A stretch of DNA of 64,000 nt from the NCBI GenBank assembly GCA_963812945.1, contig CAWEXD010000010.1, positions 496,001 through 560,000 on the forward strand, written 5' to 3'. This stretch comes from DASRDR01 sp963812945 [NCBI: uncultured Candidatus Rokubacteria bacterium]. GTDB lineage: Bacteria; Methylomirabilota; Methylomirabilia; Rokubacteriales. The notes under the pieces are model-generated. The model had not been told where the DNA came from. It saw nothing but the letters and a program-made list of their open reading frames with translations, and ran no database searches. A program made the position numbers and the translations under genes. The stretch's first letter is position 1, and the number at the start of each line of letters is the position of its first letter. Of this stretch, positions 43,178 to 51,888 are shown piece after piece.

Positions 43178-43254
43178 TGGTACGCCCGGCAGGGATCGAA
43201 CCTGCGACCTACGGATTCGAAGTCCGTCGCTCTGTCCAACTGAGCTACGGGCGC
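43178..43254 (-). tRNA. tRNA-Arg (TCG)
   Basis: Acceptor GCGCCCG pairs with CGGGCGT. The D-arm is TAGCTCAGTTGGACAGAGC, the anticodon loop CTTCGAA gives anticodon TCG, the T-arm is GCAGG-TTCGATC-CCTGC, and CCA is encoded at 43178-43180. Confidence 0.93.
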
Positions 43255-43309
43255 CCCGATCGATCCCCGCTCGCCACGTCCCCCGGCCTCGCGGATTCGC
43301 CGGGGAGCG

Positions 43310-43386
43310 TGGGGTGAGCGAAGGGACTTGAACCCTCAACCCCTGGAGCCACAGTCCAGTGCTCTAACCATTGAGCTACGCTCACC
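43310..43386 (-). tRNA. tRNA-His (GTG)
   Basis: The acceptor GTGAGCG pairs with CGCTCAC, with the extra G-1 at 43386 and discriminator C that mark tRNA-His. The anticodon loop is CTGTGGC (GTG), the T-arm GAGGG-TTCAAGT-CCCTT, and CCA is encoded at 43310-43312. It is the first gene of the tRNA cluster. Confidence 0.93.
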
Positions 43387-43625
43387 GTCCTGGCTCCGGG
43401 CCACCATGGTACGGACCGTGCCAGGCCCTGTCAATCGAACCGGAGAGTCACCTTCACTCACGAGCGGCGACATTGCCGGAGCCGCCCGACGCGGCAATTG
43501 GCGGCGGCGGCCGCACCCGCGCGCGCGCAGGCATCGCGCCGGGGCTTGACGCCGCGCGCGGCTGCGTGGTCTCTTGTCGCCGGCCTTCCCCCGGGTGGAA
43601 CGGCCGGAGACCCCGGAGACCATTG

Positions 43626-44816
43626 ATGGCCGTACGAGTCGTGAACGTGATCACGCGCATGATCGTCGGGGGCCCCCAGCAGGTCTCGCTCCTGACGGCG
43701 CAGTACTATCGGCGCGTGGCCCCCGTCGAGTTTCACCTCGTCTTCGGTCCGGCGACGGGGCCGGAGGGCGACTACCACGCGGAGATCGCGGCGAGCGGCA
43801 TCGCCCACCATCGGCTGGCCAGCCTGGGTCGCGAGGTCGCGGCCGGGATGGACGCCCGCGCACTGGCCGCGCTGGTGGCCCTGTTCCGTCGGCTCCGCCC
43901 GCATCTGGTTCACGCGCGGTCGGCCAAGGCCCGCTTCCTGGCCCCGCTGGCCGCGCGGCTGACGCGGGTCCCGGTGACGCTCCAGACCGTCCACGGCTGG
44001 TCATTCAACAACGCCGTGGACCGTCGCCGGCCGCTCTTCGTCTTCCTCGAGCGGCTCGCGCGGCGGTTCTGCGACGCGACCGTGCTCGTCTCCCAGCGGG
44101 ACCTCGCGGAAGGGGTCGCGCTCGGGGTCCTCCCGCCCACCGCCGCCGCGCGGGGAGAGGCGGTCGTCATCCGCTCGGGCATCGACCTCGGAACGGTCCG
44201 CCCGCTGGACGAGGCGGCGCGGCGCGCGCGCCGGGCCGTCCTGGGCGTGACCGACGGGAGCCCGGTGATCAGTCTCGTGCAGCGGCTGAGCCCGCCCAAG
44301 ACGCCGCTCGTGTTCCTGCGGGCGCTCCCGCGCATCCTCGCCGAGCGGCCGGACGCCGTCGCCTGGGTCGTGGGCGACGGCCCGCTCAGGGCCGCCGCCG
44401 AGCAGGCGGCCACCGAGGCCGGGGTCGCGGCGCGGGTCGCCTTCCTCGGCCTCCGCAAAGACGCGCCGGATCTCCTCTCCGCGTCCGATGTCGCCGTGCA
44501 CAGCTCGCTCCGCGAAGGGCTGCCGCGGGTCGTCCTCGAGGCGCTCGCGGTCGGGACCCCGCTCGTGGCGACCGCGGTGGGCGGCGTCCCCGACGTGGTC
44601 ACCGACGGCGTCAACGGACTCCTCGTCCCGCCCGAGGATCCCGCGGCGCTGGCGCGGGCCGTCCTCGCCACGCTGGCGGACCCGGCCGCGGCCGCCGACC
44701 GGGCCCGCGCCGGCCGGGACGTCATCCAGCCGTTCACCGCCGGGCACATGCTCGACGAGCAGCACGCGCTCTACCGGCGCCTCCTCGCGCGCCGGGGCAT
44801 CACCCTGCCGGCATGA
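43626..44816 (+). CDS. Glycosyltransferase family 4
   Basis: The 396-residue protein opens MAVRVVNVITRMIVGGPQQV, the usual GT4 start. The C-terminal GT-B donor domain follows, with VISLVQRLSPPKTPLVFLRA, then VAWVVGDGPL, the EX7E-like motif in VAVHSSLREGLPRVVLEALA and PLVATAVGGVPDVVTDGVNG. It transfers a sugar from a nucleotide donor during surface polysaccharide assembly. The ATG at 43626 is chosen over upstream in-frame codons that overlap the tRNA-His region. Its stop overlaps the deacetylase ATG (ATGA). Confidence 0.9.
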   Translation: MAVRVVNVITRMIVGGPQQVSLLTAQYYRRVAPVEFHLVFGPATGPEGDYHAEIAASGIAHHRLASLGREVAAGMDARALAALVALFRRLRPHLVHARSAKARFLAPLAARLTRVPVTLQTVHGWSFNNAVDRRRPLFVFLERLARRFCDATVLVSQRDLAEGVALGVLPPTAAARGEAVVIRSGIDLGTVRPLDEAARRARRAVLGVTDGSPVISLVQRLSPPKTPLVFLRALPRILAERPDAVAWVVGDGPLRAAAEQAATEAGVAARVAFLGLRKDAPDLLSASDVAVHSSLREGLPRVVLEALAVGTPLVATAVGGVPDVVTDGVNGLLVPPEDPAALARAVLATLADPAAAADRARAGRDVIQPFTAGHMLDEQHALYRRLLARRGITLPA

Positions 44817-45700
44817 GTGCGCGCGCGGGCGCGATGACGTCGGCGCCGCACGTTTTCACCGTCGACGTCGAGGACTGGTACCAGGGGCTCACCCTCGACA
44901 CCGCGGAGTGGCCCCGCTTCGCGCCGCGGCTTCAGATCGGGCTCTCCCGCCTCCTGGAGCTTCTCGACGAGGCGGGCGTGCGGGCCACCTTCTTCGTGGT
45001 CGGCTGGCAGGCGGAACGGACCCCCGAGGTCGTCCGGGAGATGGCGCGGCGCGGCCACGAGATCGCGTGCCACGCGTACGCACACCATTTCGTGTACCAG
45101 CAGACCCTCGACGTGTTCCGCGAGGAGGTCCGGCGGGGCCGCGGGATCCTGGAGGCCATCGTCGGGGAGCCTGTCGTCGGCTTCCGCGCGCCGTTCTTCT
45201 CGATCACCGCCGAGTCGCTGTGGGCGCTCGACGTGCTGGTCGAGGAGGGATTCCTCTACGACTCGAGCATCTTCCCCGTGTGGAACCACCGCTACGGCAT
45301 CCCCCGCGCCGCCCGGCAGCCAGGATTCATCACGACGCCGGCCGGGGCCCGGATCTTCGAGATCCCCCTGTCGACCCTCCGTCTGCCCGGCAACGGGTTC
45401 CCGCTGGGCGTCAACGTCCCCGTGAGCGGCGGCGCCTACTTCCGGCTGTATCCCTACCGCCTGACGCAGGCCCTGGTGAAGCGCCTCGAGCGCGAGGGGG
45501 AGCGGCTGGTCTTCTATGCCCATCCCTGGGAATACGATCCGGAGCACCCGCGCATCCGGCTGCCCCGCTTCGTCCCGCACGTGACCCACTACATGAACCT
45601 CGACTCGATGGCGGCGCGGACGCGGCAGCTCCTGGCCGAGTTCCGCTTCGCCCCGGTCCGCGAGGCGTACGCCGCGGAGATTGCCGCGGCCCACGCCTGA
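44813..45700 (+). CDS. Polysaccharide deacetylase (XrtA/PEP-CTERM type, DUF3473)
   Basis: The 295-residue NodB-like protein has the first catalytic motif FTVDVEDWYQG (Asp-Asp region), the zinc His pair in HEIACHAYAHHFVYQQTLDV, and VVGFRAPFFSITAESLWALD. A C-terminal DUF3473-like part ends LVFYAHPWEYDPEHPRIRLP. This subgroup usually belongs to exopolysaccharide loci. Its start overlaps the glycosyltransferase and its end overlaps the reading frame of the next gene, so the three form an operon. Confidence 0.9.
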   Translation: MSARAGAMTSAPHVFTVDVEDWYQGLTLDTAEWPRFAPRLQIGLSRLLELLDEAGVRATFFVVGWQAERTPEVVREMARRGHEIACHAYAHHFVYQQTLDVFREEVRRGRGILEAIVGEPVVGFRAPFFSITAESLWALDVLVEEGFLYDSSIFPVWNHRYGIPRAARQPGFITTPAGARIFEIPLSTLRLPGNGFPLGVNVPVSGGAYFRLYPYRLTQALVKRLEREGERLVFYAHPWEYDPEHPRIRLPRFVPHVTHYMNLDSMAARTRQLLAEFRFAPVREAYAAEIAAAHA

Positions 45701-45716
45701 CGGCGGGCGGCCCCGC

Positions 45717-46487
45717 GTGCGCCTCTACGTGCTCACGCAGGCGGATGCGTTCTATCTCCCGCGGCTCCTCGACCAGCTCCTCGCGGCCCGATCCGACGTG
45801 ATCGGCATCGGCGTCGTGCCGGGCGAGCTCCGCGTGGCGCACGCGCGCCGCTACCTGGCCCTGATGGGGCCGCGGGCGTTCGGGCTTCAGCTCGCCAACC
45901 TCGCAGCCCACCGTGTGCTGGCGGCCGCGGGTCGCCTCTGGCCGCTCGCGCAGAGCTACTCGATCGCCGCGGCGGCGCGCCGGCGCCGGGTGCCCCTCGA
46001 GCGCGTGCCGGCCGTCAACGCGCCCGCGTTCGTCGAGAGCCTCCGCGCCCGCGCCGTCGACCTCCTCGTCTCCCTCGCGTGCCCCCAGATCCTGCGCCGG
46101 GAGATCCTGGGCGTTCCGGCCAAGGGCGCGATCAACCTCCACGGCGGGCTCCTCCCCGACTATCAGGGGCTCCTCCCGTCCTTCTGGGCGCTGGCCAACG
46201 GCGAGACGCACACGGGCGTGACGGTGCACGTCATGGGCGAGCGCGTCGACCAGGGCGCGGTGCTCCTGCAGGAGCGGGTGCCGATCCGGGCGGACGACAC
46301 GGTCCACACCCTGGTCCAGCGGACGAAGGTCGAGGTGGGCGGCCGGCTCCTGGTAGAGGCGATCGCGCTCCTCGAGCGGGGCGCGGCCCGGCCGCGCCCA
46401 ATCGACCCGGCCGCGGGCCGCTACTTCTCCTACCCGGACGCCGACGCGATCCGGCGCTTCCGGGCCCGCGGCCGGCGGTTCATCTAG
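45717..46487 (+). CDS. Formyltransferase-family protein
   Basis: The 256-residue protein matches the formyl_trans_N fold (as in Fmt and sugar formyltransferases). GAINLHGGLLPDYQGLLPSF carries the catalytic HxSLLP-like segment, and THTGVTVHVMGERVDQGAVL follows with the conserved Asp. The C-terminal Fmt domain is lacking, so a sugar or amine substrate of the polysaccharide operon is likelier than initiator tRNA. GTG 45717 is preferred to TTG 45681, which overlaps the deacetylase. Confidence 0.8.
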   Translation: MRLYVLTQADAFYLPRLLDQLLAARSDVIGIGVVPGELRVAHARRYLALMGPRAFGLQLANLAAHRVLAAAGRLWPLAQSYSIAAAARRRRVPLERVPAVNAPAFVESLRARAVDLLVSLACPQILRREILGVPAKGAINLHGGLLPDYQGLLPSFWALANGETHTGVTVHVMGERVDQGAVLLQERVPIRADDTVHTLVQRTKVEVGGRLLVEAIALLERGAARPRPIDPAAGRYFSYPDADAIRRFRARGRRFI

Positions 46488-46508
46488 GGCGGCGCGCCCG
46501 CGCCGCCC

Positions 46509-47156
46509 CTACCGGTCGGCGGTCTTCGCCGGCTGCGGCGTCACCCGAAGATAGGGCTTGAGGGTGCGCCAGCCCTGCGGGAACCGCTCCTTGGCCTCGG
46601 CGTCGCTCACGGCCGGCACGATGATCACGTCCTCGCCCTGCTTCCAGTTCACCGGCGTGGCGACGCGATGGGCGTCGGTGAGCTGCAGCGAGTCGATCAC
46701 GCGGAGGATCTCGTCGAAGTTCCGGCCGGTGGTCTGGGGGTAGGTGATCATCAGGCGGATCTTCTTCTTCGGGTCGATCACGAAAACCGTGCGGACCGTG
46801 AAGACCTCGTCGTGGGCCGGATGGATCATGCGGTAGAGCTCGGCCACCTTGCGATCCGAATCGGCGACGATCGGAAAGTTCACGGCGTGGCCCTGCGTCT
46901 CCCGGATGTCCGCCGCCCAGCGCGCGTGCGAGTCCACCGGATCCACGGAGAGGCCGAGCGCCTTGACGCCGCGCTGGTCGAGCTCCGGCTTGAGCCTGGC
47001 GACGTAGCCGAGCTCGGTGGTGCACACGGGGGTGAAGTCGCGCGGGTGCGAGAAAAGGATTCCCCAGCGGTCACCGAGCCAGTCGTGAAAGCTGATCGGG
47101 CCCGTCGTGGTCTCGGCGTTGAAGTCGGGGGCCGTGTCGCCCAGCCTGAGTGCCAT
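46509..47156 (-). CDS. 1-Cys peroxiredoxin (Prx6 family)
   Basis: The 215-residue protein has the peroxidatic Cys in FSHPRDFTPVCTTELGYVAR (near residue 45). The Prx6-type remainder shows SVDPVDSHARWAADI, then NFPIVADSDRKVAELYRMIH and VFVIDPKKKIRLMITYPQTT. A long C-terminal dimerisation arm is present and a resolving Cys is absent. It reduces hydroperoxides in the cytosol. ATG 47156 follows GGAGGGGAG. It converges with the polysaccharide operon. Confidence 0.92.
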   Translation of the reverse strand: MALRLGDTAPDFNAETTTGPISFHDWLGDRWGILFSHPRDFTPVCTTELGYVARLKPELDQRGVKALGLSVDPVDSHARWAADIRETQGHAVNFPIVADSDRKVAELYRMIHPAHDEVFTVRTVFVIDPKKKIRLMITYPQTTGRNFDEILRVIDSLQLTDAHRVATPVNWKQGEDVIIVPAVSDAEAKERFPQGWRTLKPYLRVTPQPAKTADR

Positions 47157-47423
47157 CGCTCGTCTCCCCTCCAGGTTGGAAGTAGAACGCCCGTCCGCCG
47201 TCCATGGCGATTGTCCCCTTGTCTATCGGGAATGTCAATCCGTGGCGATACTGGCCGTAATATGGCGCAGGCACTAGCTATTTATCTCTCGCCTCAGGGA
47301 GAGGGCCAGCCGCCGATCAGGAGAGTGGACGGCCCCAGACTGGACGGGATCGGCGACGCGATAGCGACCCCGGCTCGCGATCCAATCACGCCCGACAGCC
47401 CGAGACGCCAGGCGTCAGGGCCG

Positions 47424-47870
47424 CTACCTGGAGATCTTGCCCGCGAATGCGCGCAGACGCTCCACCGTCTGCGGGCTCAAGCGCGCCAGGAAGCCCGCCG
47501 GGTCGGCCTGCCCGGCCGCGAGGGCCTGGGCCATCCGGCCCGGGTCGCCGGCCGAGCGCTGCGTCAGCTCGGCGAAGATGGCGGCCACAAGCCCGTAGAA
47601 CTCCTCCCGGAGCTCAGGGGTCCCCAGCATCGACTGCATCTGCCGGTCGACAGGAGCCGCTTGGGGGTTGCCGGCAATCAGCGGGTCCCGCTGCGCCGGA
47701 TCCTGCAGAAGGCGCAGCGTGGCGGCGAGGGCCGTGGCGGAGGCGGCGTCGAGCGCCTGCCCCCTGGCGGGAACGGGCGCACCCCCGGCGACGGCGAGGG
47801 TCAGGACAAGCCCGAGCGCCAGTCTCAGCCGCGCCTCCGCCCCGGGGGTGATTCGCGTCGAACCCCGCAT
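47424..47870 (-). CDS. Secreted hypothetical protein
   Basis: The 148-residue protein has a signal peptide (about residues 16-37, ending VPARGQA) and a helical, Ala/Gln/Leu-rich body. The body shows LRLLQDPAQRDPLIAGNPQA and FYGLVAAIFAELTQRSAGDP. No family is recognised. It lies 20 bases downstream of the XdhC-YHS gene on the same strand, so it may be the last gene of the CO dehydrogenase operon. Confidence 0.55.
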   Translation of the reverse strand: MRGSTRITPGAEARLRLALGLVLTLAVAGGAPVPARGQALDAASATALAATLRLLQDPAQRDPLIAGNPQAAPVDRQMQSMLGTPELREEFYGLVAAIFAELTQRSAGDPGRMAQALAAGQADPAGFLARLSPQTVERLRAFAGKISR

Positions 47871-47890
47871 AGCCCGAGGGAGCTGCGCCA

Positions 47891-48859
47891 CTAGGGCGAG
47901 AGCGCGTACCGTCCGGGCTCGCGGTCGAAGCGCGCCTGACAGCCCGAGCAGCAGAAGTAGACCGGCCCCGCGGGACTCTCCGAGCGGTAGCGCGCGGTCG
48001 CGATCGTCACCGTCATCCCGCACACGGGGTCCCGCCCCTCGGTGCGGGGCGCGGGCGCCGCGCTCGGCGCCGCCGTCCCCGCCGGACTCGGGCGGCGGCG
48101 GCGGGCGACGATCTCCGCCAGGATGCTGACCGCGATCTCCTCCGGCGTCACCGCCCCGAGGTCGAGGCCGGCCGGCGCTTTCAGGCGCCGCAGGCGCTCG
48201 TCCGGGATCTCCCGCGCGCGGAGCGACTCCGTCACCACCCGGGCCCGGGTGGGGCTCGCCACGAGGCTCACGTAGTCCGCCTCGCTCCGGAGCGCCTGCT
48301 CGAGCGCGTCCTCGTCGAACCGGCCGTGGGTCGCCACGACGATGGCCGTCTGGGGCGTCACGGTGACCGACGCGAGGCTGTCCACCGCCTGGACGCCGGC
48401 TCGCGGCGGCGGCTCGGGCGCGTCGTGCTCGACGATGGTCACCCCGAAGCCCGCGGCCGCGGCCATCCCGGCAAGCGACTCGACGACCGGGCCGCTGCCC
48501 ACCAGGACGAGGGCGGGCTTCGGCAGGACCGGCTCCACGAAGATCTCCAGCGTCCCCCCGCTGTGACACGTCATCGTGTACTCCCGCACGCCGTCCGCGC
48601 GGCCGAGCGGGGCGCCGCCCTTTCCGACCAGGACCAGGAACCGCGGCGCGCCGTCTTCGAGGGCGCCCAGCGCCTCCTTGACCGCCACCGGCTCGGCGCA
48701 GCTCCCGCCGATCCACCCCGACACGCTGCCGTCTTGCCGGATGAGCGCCTTCGCGCCGGGCTTGGCCGAGGTCGGCCGCTCACAGCGGACGACGGTGGCC
48801 ACGGCGAAGGGCTCGCCGCGGGCGGCGAGCTCGGCGGCCTCGGCCAGCCAGCTGGTCAT
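47891..48859 (-). CDS. XdhC/CoxI-family maturation protein fused to a YHS domain
   Basis: The first about 265 residues are an XdhC/CoxI protein. VATVVRCERPTSAKPGAKAL and the TCHSGGTLEIFVEP segment form the N-terminal domain, and LVLVGSGPVVESLAGMAAAA the Rossmann domain. Residues 275-322 are a YHS domain with DPVCGMTVTIATARY and then YFCCSGCQARFDREPGRY, four Cys that probably bind a metal. XdhC proteins sulfurate or insert the molybdenum cofactor, and YHS domains occur in copper-related proteins. Form I CO dehydrogenase needs a copper-sulfur-molybdenum site, so the fusion could serve copper delivery. That is inference. Confidence 0.88.
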   Translation of the reverse strand: MTSWLAEAAELAARGEPFAVATVVRCERPTSAKPGAKALIRQDGSVSGWIGGSCAEPVAVKEALGALEDGAPRFLVLVGKGGAPLGRADGVREYTMTCHSGGTLEIFVEPVLPKPALVLVGSGPVVESLAGMAAAAGFGVTIVEHDAPEPPPRAGVQAVDSLASVTVTPQTAIVVATHGRFDEDALEQALRSEADYVSLVASPTRARVVTESLRAREIPDERLRRLKAPAGLDLGAVTPEEIAVSILAEIVARRRRPSPAGTAAPSAAPAPRTEGRDPVCGMTVTIATARYRSESPAGPVYFCCSGCQARFDREPGRYALSP

Positions 48860-48881
48860 CCGGGTCTCCCCCCACCCCCGA

Positions 48882-48908
48882 CCCCTCCCCCCTCACCGGG
48901 GGGAGGGG
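48882..48908. repeat. Perfect 11-bp inverted repeat between coxL and xdhC-like genes
   Basis: CCCCTCCCCCC and GGGGGGAGGGG flank a 5-base loop in the 114-base gap. The stem is all G/C except one pair. It could attenuate transcription between the two genes, or be a dispersed repetitive element. Confidence 0.7.
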
Positions 48909-48973
48909 AGCCTATCCTCGCTGCTCCGGCTCGACCCGGGCTCGGCCACGGAGGGCTGCACGTTCACCACGCG

Positions 48974-51355
48974 TCACTCGGTGACGCCGTGGTCGCGGAG
49001 GAGCTTCCAGACCTTGGCCGGCGTGATGGGAATGTCCACGTGGCGCACGCCGAGGTGCCAGAGGGCGTCCACGACCGCGTTCGCGATGGCCGCCGGCGCG
49101 CCGACGGTGGCCGACTCCCCGATCCCCTTGGCGCCGAGCGGATGGTGCGGCGAGGGGGTGATGGTGTGCCCGGTCTCCCATTTCGGCGTCTCGACCGCCG
49201 TCGGCAGGAGGTAGTCGACGAAGCTCCCGCCGCGCACGTTCCCGCCCTCGTCGTACGTGATCTCCTCGAAGAGCGCGGGGGCGAGCCCCATCGTGAGCCC
49301 GCCGTGCACCTGCCCCTGGACGATCATCGGGTTGATGATGTTCCCGCAGTCGTCGATCGCGACGAACCGGCGGACCTTGACCTCGCCCGTGCCCGTGTCC
49401 AGGTCCACCACGCAGATGTAGCTCCCGAAGGGATAGGTGAGGTTCGGCGGATCGTAGTAGGACACCGCTTCGAGCCCCGCCTCCATGCCCTGCGGGTGGT
49501 TCGTGTACGCCGCGAACGCGATCTCCTGGATCGTCTTCGACCGGCCCGGCGCGCCCTTGACCGAGAACTTCCCGGGCTCCCAGACGAGATCCTCCTCCGC
49601 GGCCTCGAGCAAGTGCGCCGCGATCTTCCGCGCCTTGTCCCGCACCTTGCGCGCGGCGACCGCCGCCGCCGCGCCGGCGACCGGCGTCGAGCGGCTCGCG
49701 TAGGTCCCGAGCCCGTAGGGGGCCGTGTCCGTGTCGCCCTCCTCGACCTGGATGTGGGCGGCGGGGATGCCCAATTCCTCGGCCAGGATCTGGGCGTAGG
49801 TGGTCTCGTGCCCCTGGCCCTGGGACTTGGTCCCGAAGCGGGCGATGGCGCGGCCGGTCGGGTGGATCCGGATCTCGCAGCTGTCGAACATCTTGAGCCC
49901 GAGGATGTCGAAGTGCTTCGACGGCCCCGCGCCCACGATCTCGGTGAAGCTCGAGATGCCGATCCCCATCAGCTCGCCGCGCGCCCGCTTCTCGGCCTGC
50001 TCCTGCCGGAGGGCCGCGTACCCGATCATGTCCATCGCCTTGTGGAGCGCGCGGCCGTAGTCGCCGCTGTCGTACTCCCAGCCGAGCGCCGACTTGTACG
50101 GGAACTGCTCCGGCTTGACGAAGTTCTTCAGCCGGAACTCGGCGGGGTCAATCCCGAGCTGATGGGCCATGAGGTCGGCCATCCGCTCGATGGTGTGGAC
50201 GGCCTCGGTGACCCGGAACGAGCACCGGTAGGCGATGCCGCCCGGCGGCTTGTTCGTGTAGACGCCGTCGACCTCGACGTGGGCGGCCTTGATGTCGTAG
50301 GAGCCCGTGCACACGTGGAAGAGCCCCGCCGGGAACTTCGACGGATTCGCCGCGGCGTCGGTGTAGCCGTGGTCGGCCAGGGTCTTGATGCGGATGGCGG
50401 TGAGCTTCCCCTCCTTCGTGGCCGCGAGCTCGGCGGTGATGTGATAGTCGCGCGCGAACGAGTCCGCCTGGAGGTTCTCCATGCGGTCCTCGATCCACTT
50501 CACCGGCTTCCCGGTCAGGACCGACGCCGCGACCGCGATCACGTAGCCGGGGTAAACCGGCACCTTCCCGCCGAATCCCCCGCCGATGTCGGGGGAGATG
50601 ATCCGGATCTTGTGCTCCTCGAGGCCCACGTGCCCCGCCACCAGCGCGAAGACCGTGCGGATCGCGTGGGGGGCCTGGGTGGTCATCCACACCGTCAGCT
50701 TGCCGGAGACCTTGTCGAACTGGGCGACGCACCCGCAGGTCTCGATCGAGGCGACGTGGATGCGCGGGAGGTAGATGTTCTCCTTGACGGTGACGGCCGC
50801 CTCGCGGAACGCCCGCTCGGTCGCCGCCTTGTCGCCCCACTCCCAGTGCCAGATGTGGTTGTCGGTCTTGCCCTTCTTGTCGGTGCGCAGGACGGGGGCG
50901 CCCGGCTCGAGGGCCTTCCTCGGATCCACCACCACGGGGAGCGGCTCGTACTGGACCTCGACCGCGTCGGCGCCGTCGGCCGCGATGTACCGCTCCGTCG
51001 CCAGGACCGCCGCGACCTCCTGGGCCTGGTACATCACCTTCTCCACCGGCAGCACCATCTGCGTGTCCGACATGAGGGTCGGCATCCAGTGGAGGTTGTA
51101 CTTCGCGAGGTCCTGGCCGGTGATGACCGCGAGGACGCCCGGGATCGCGAGCGCTTTCGCCGTGTCGATCTTGATGATCTTCGCGTGCGCGTACGGGCTC
51201 CGCACGATGTCGAGGTAGAGCATCCCGGGCAGCTGGACGTCGTCCACGTAGGTCCCCAGGCCCCGGATGAAGCGCGGGTCCTCCTTGCGCTTGATCGAGT
51301 GGCCCATGCCGCCGACCTCGGGCGAGGTGCGCGGGGCGTGCTCAGGCGCCATCAT
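48974..51355 (-). CDS. coxL: Form I aerobic CO dehydrogenase large subunit
   Basis: The 793-residue molybdenum subunit contains AYRCSFR at residues 375-381. This is the AYxCSFR active-site loop that marks form I (true) CO dehydrogenases; its Cys378 would hold the copper. Form II proteins have AYRGAGR. Other features are GGMGHSIKRKEDPRFIRGLG at the start, DIGGGFGGK near 257 and the catalytic Glu in KGIGESATVG near the end. It oxidises CO to CO2 using water and passes electrons through CoxS and CoxM. Gene order M-S-L is the form I order. Confidence 0.92.
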   Translation of the reverse strand: MMAPEHAPRTSPEVGGMGHSIKRKEDPRFIRGLGTYVDDVQLPGMLYLDIVRSPYAHAKIIKIDTAKALAIPGVLAVITGQDLAKYNLHWMPTLMSDTQMVLPVEKVMYQAQEVAAVLATERYIAADGADAVEVQYEPLPVVVDPRKALEPGAPVLRTDKKGKTDNHIWHWEWGDKAATERAFREAAVTVKENIYLPRIHVASIETCGCVAQFDKVSGKLTVWMTTQAPHAIRTVFALVAGHVGLEEHKIRIISPDIGGGFGGKVPVYPGYVIAVAASVLTGKPVKWIEDRMENLQADSFARDYHITAELAATKEGKLTAIRIKTLADHGYTDAAANPSKFPAGLFHVCTGSYDIKAAHVEVDGVYTNKPPGGIAYRCSFRVTEAVHTIERMADLMAHQLGIDPAEFRLKNFVKPEQFPYKSALGWEYDSGDYGRALHKAMDMIGYAALRQEQAEKRARGELMGIGISSFTEIVGAGPSKHFDILGLKMFDSCEIRIHPTGRAIARFGTKSQGQGHETTYAQILAEELGIPAAHIQVEEGDTDTAPYGLGTYASRSTPVAGAAAAVAARKVRDKARKIAAHLLEAAEEDLVWEPGKFSVKGAPGRSKTIQEIAFAAYTNHPQGMEAGLEAVSYYDPPNLTYPFGSYICVVDLDTGTGEVKVRRFVAIDDCGNIINPMIVQGQVHGGLTMGLAPALFEEITYDEGGNVRGGSFVDYLLPTAVETPKWETGHTITPSPHHPLGAKGIGESATVGAPAAIANAVVDALWHLGVRHVDIPITPAKVWKLLRDHGVTE

Positions 51356-51361
51356 GCCCTC

Positions 51362-51835
51362 CTAACCAGCCGGGGCGGCCAGCTGGGCGGCCGCGTGCTG
51401 GATGGCCTTCACGATGTTGACGTAGCCCGTGCAGCGGCAGAGGTTGCCGGAGATCGCGTGCCGGATCTCGTCCTCGCTCGGACGGGGATGGTGCTGCAGG
51501 AACTCGTAGCTCGTCATCAGCATGCCCGGCGTGCAGTATCCGCACTGGAGCCCGTGCTCCTCGACGAACCCCTCCTGGAGCGCGTGGAGCTTGCCGTTCT
51601 GCTCGAGCCCCTCGACGGTCATCATGGTGCGGCCGTCGGCCTGGACCGCGAACACCGTGCACGACTTCACGGGGCGGCCGTCCAGGAGCACGGTGCAGGC
51701 CCCGCAGTGGGTCGTGTCGCACCCGATGTGCGTGCCCGTGAGGCGGAACACCTCCCGGATCAGGTGGACCAGGAGGAGGCGCGGCTCGACATCGGCCTCG
51801 CGCCGCTCGCCGTTGATCGTGACGGCCACGCGCAT
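51362..51835 (-). CDS. coxS: CO dehydrogenase [2Fe-2S] small subunit
   Basis: The 157-residue protein has a plant-ferredoxin-like cluster site ([20 protein letters not shown]) and the helical second site ([16 protein letters not shown] with [14 protein letters not shown]). It links the CoxL molybdenum site to the CoxM flavin. It starts 54 bases after coxM and ends 6 bases before coxL. The ATG follows an AGGAGG-like site. Confidence 0.92.
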   Translation of the reverse strand: MRVAVTINGERREADVEPRLLLVHLIREVFRLTGTHIGCDTTHCGACTVLLDGRPVKSCTVFAVQADGRTMMTVEGLEQNGKLHALQEGFVEEHGLQCGYCTPGMLMTSYEFLQHHPRPSEDEIRHAISGNLCRCTGYVNIVKAIQHAAAQLAAPAG

Positions 51836-51888
51836 CCGGACCTCCTTGTGATCGCGCGGGCACCGGTGACGCGCCGGCGCCCCGCCGT

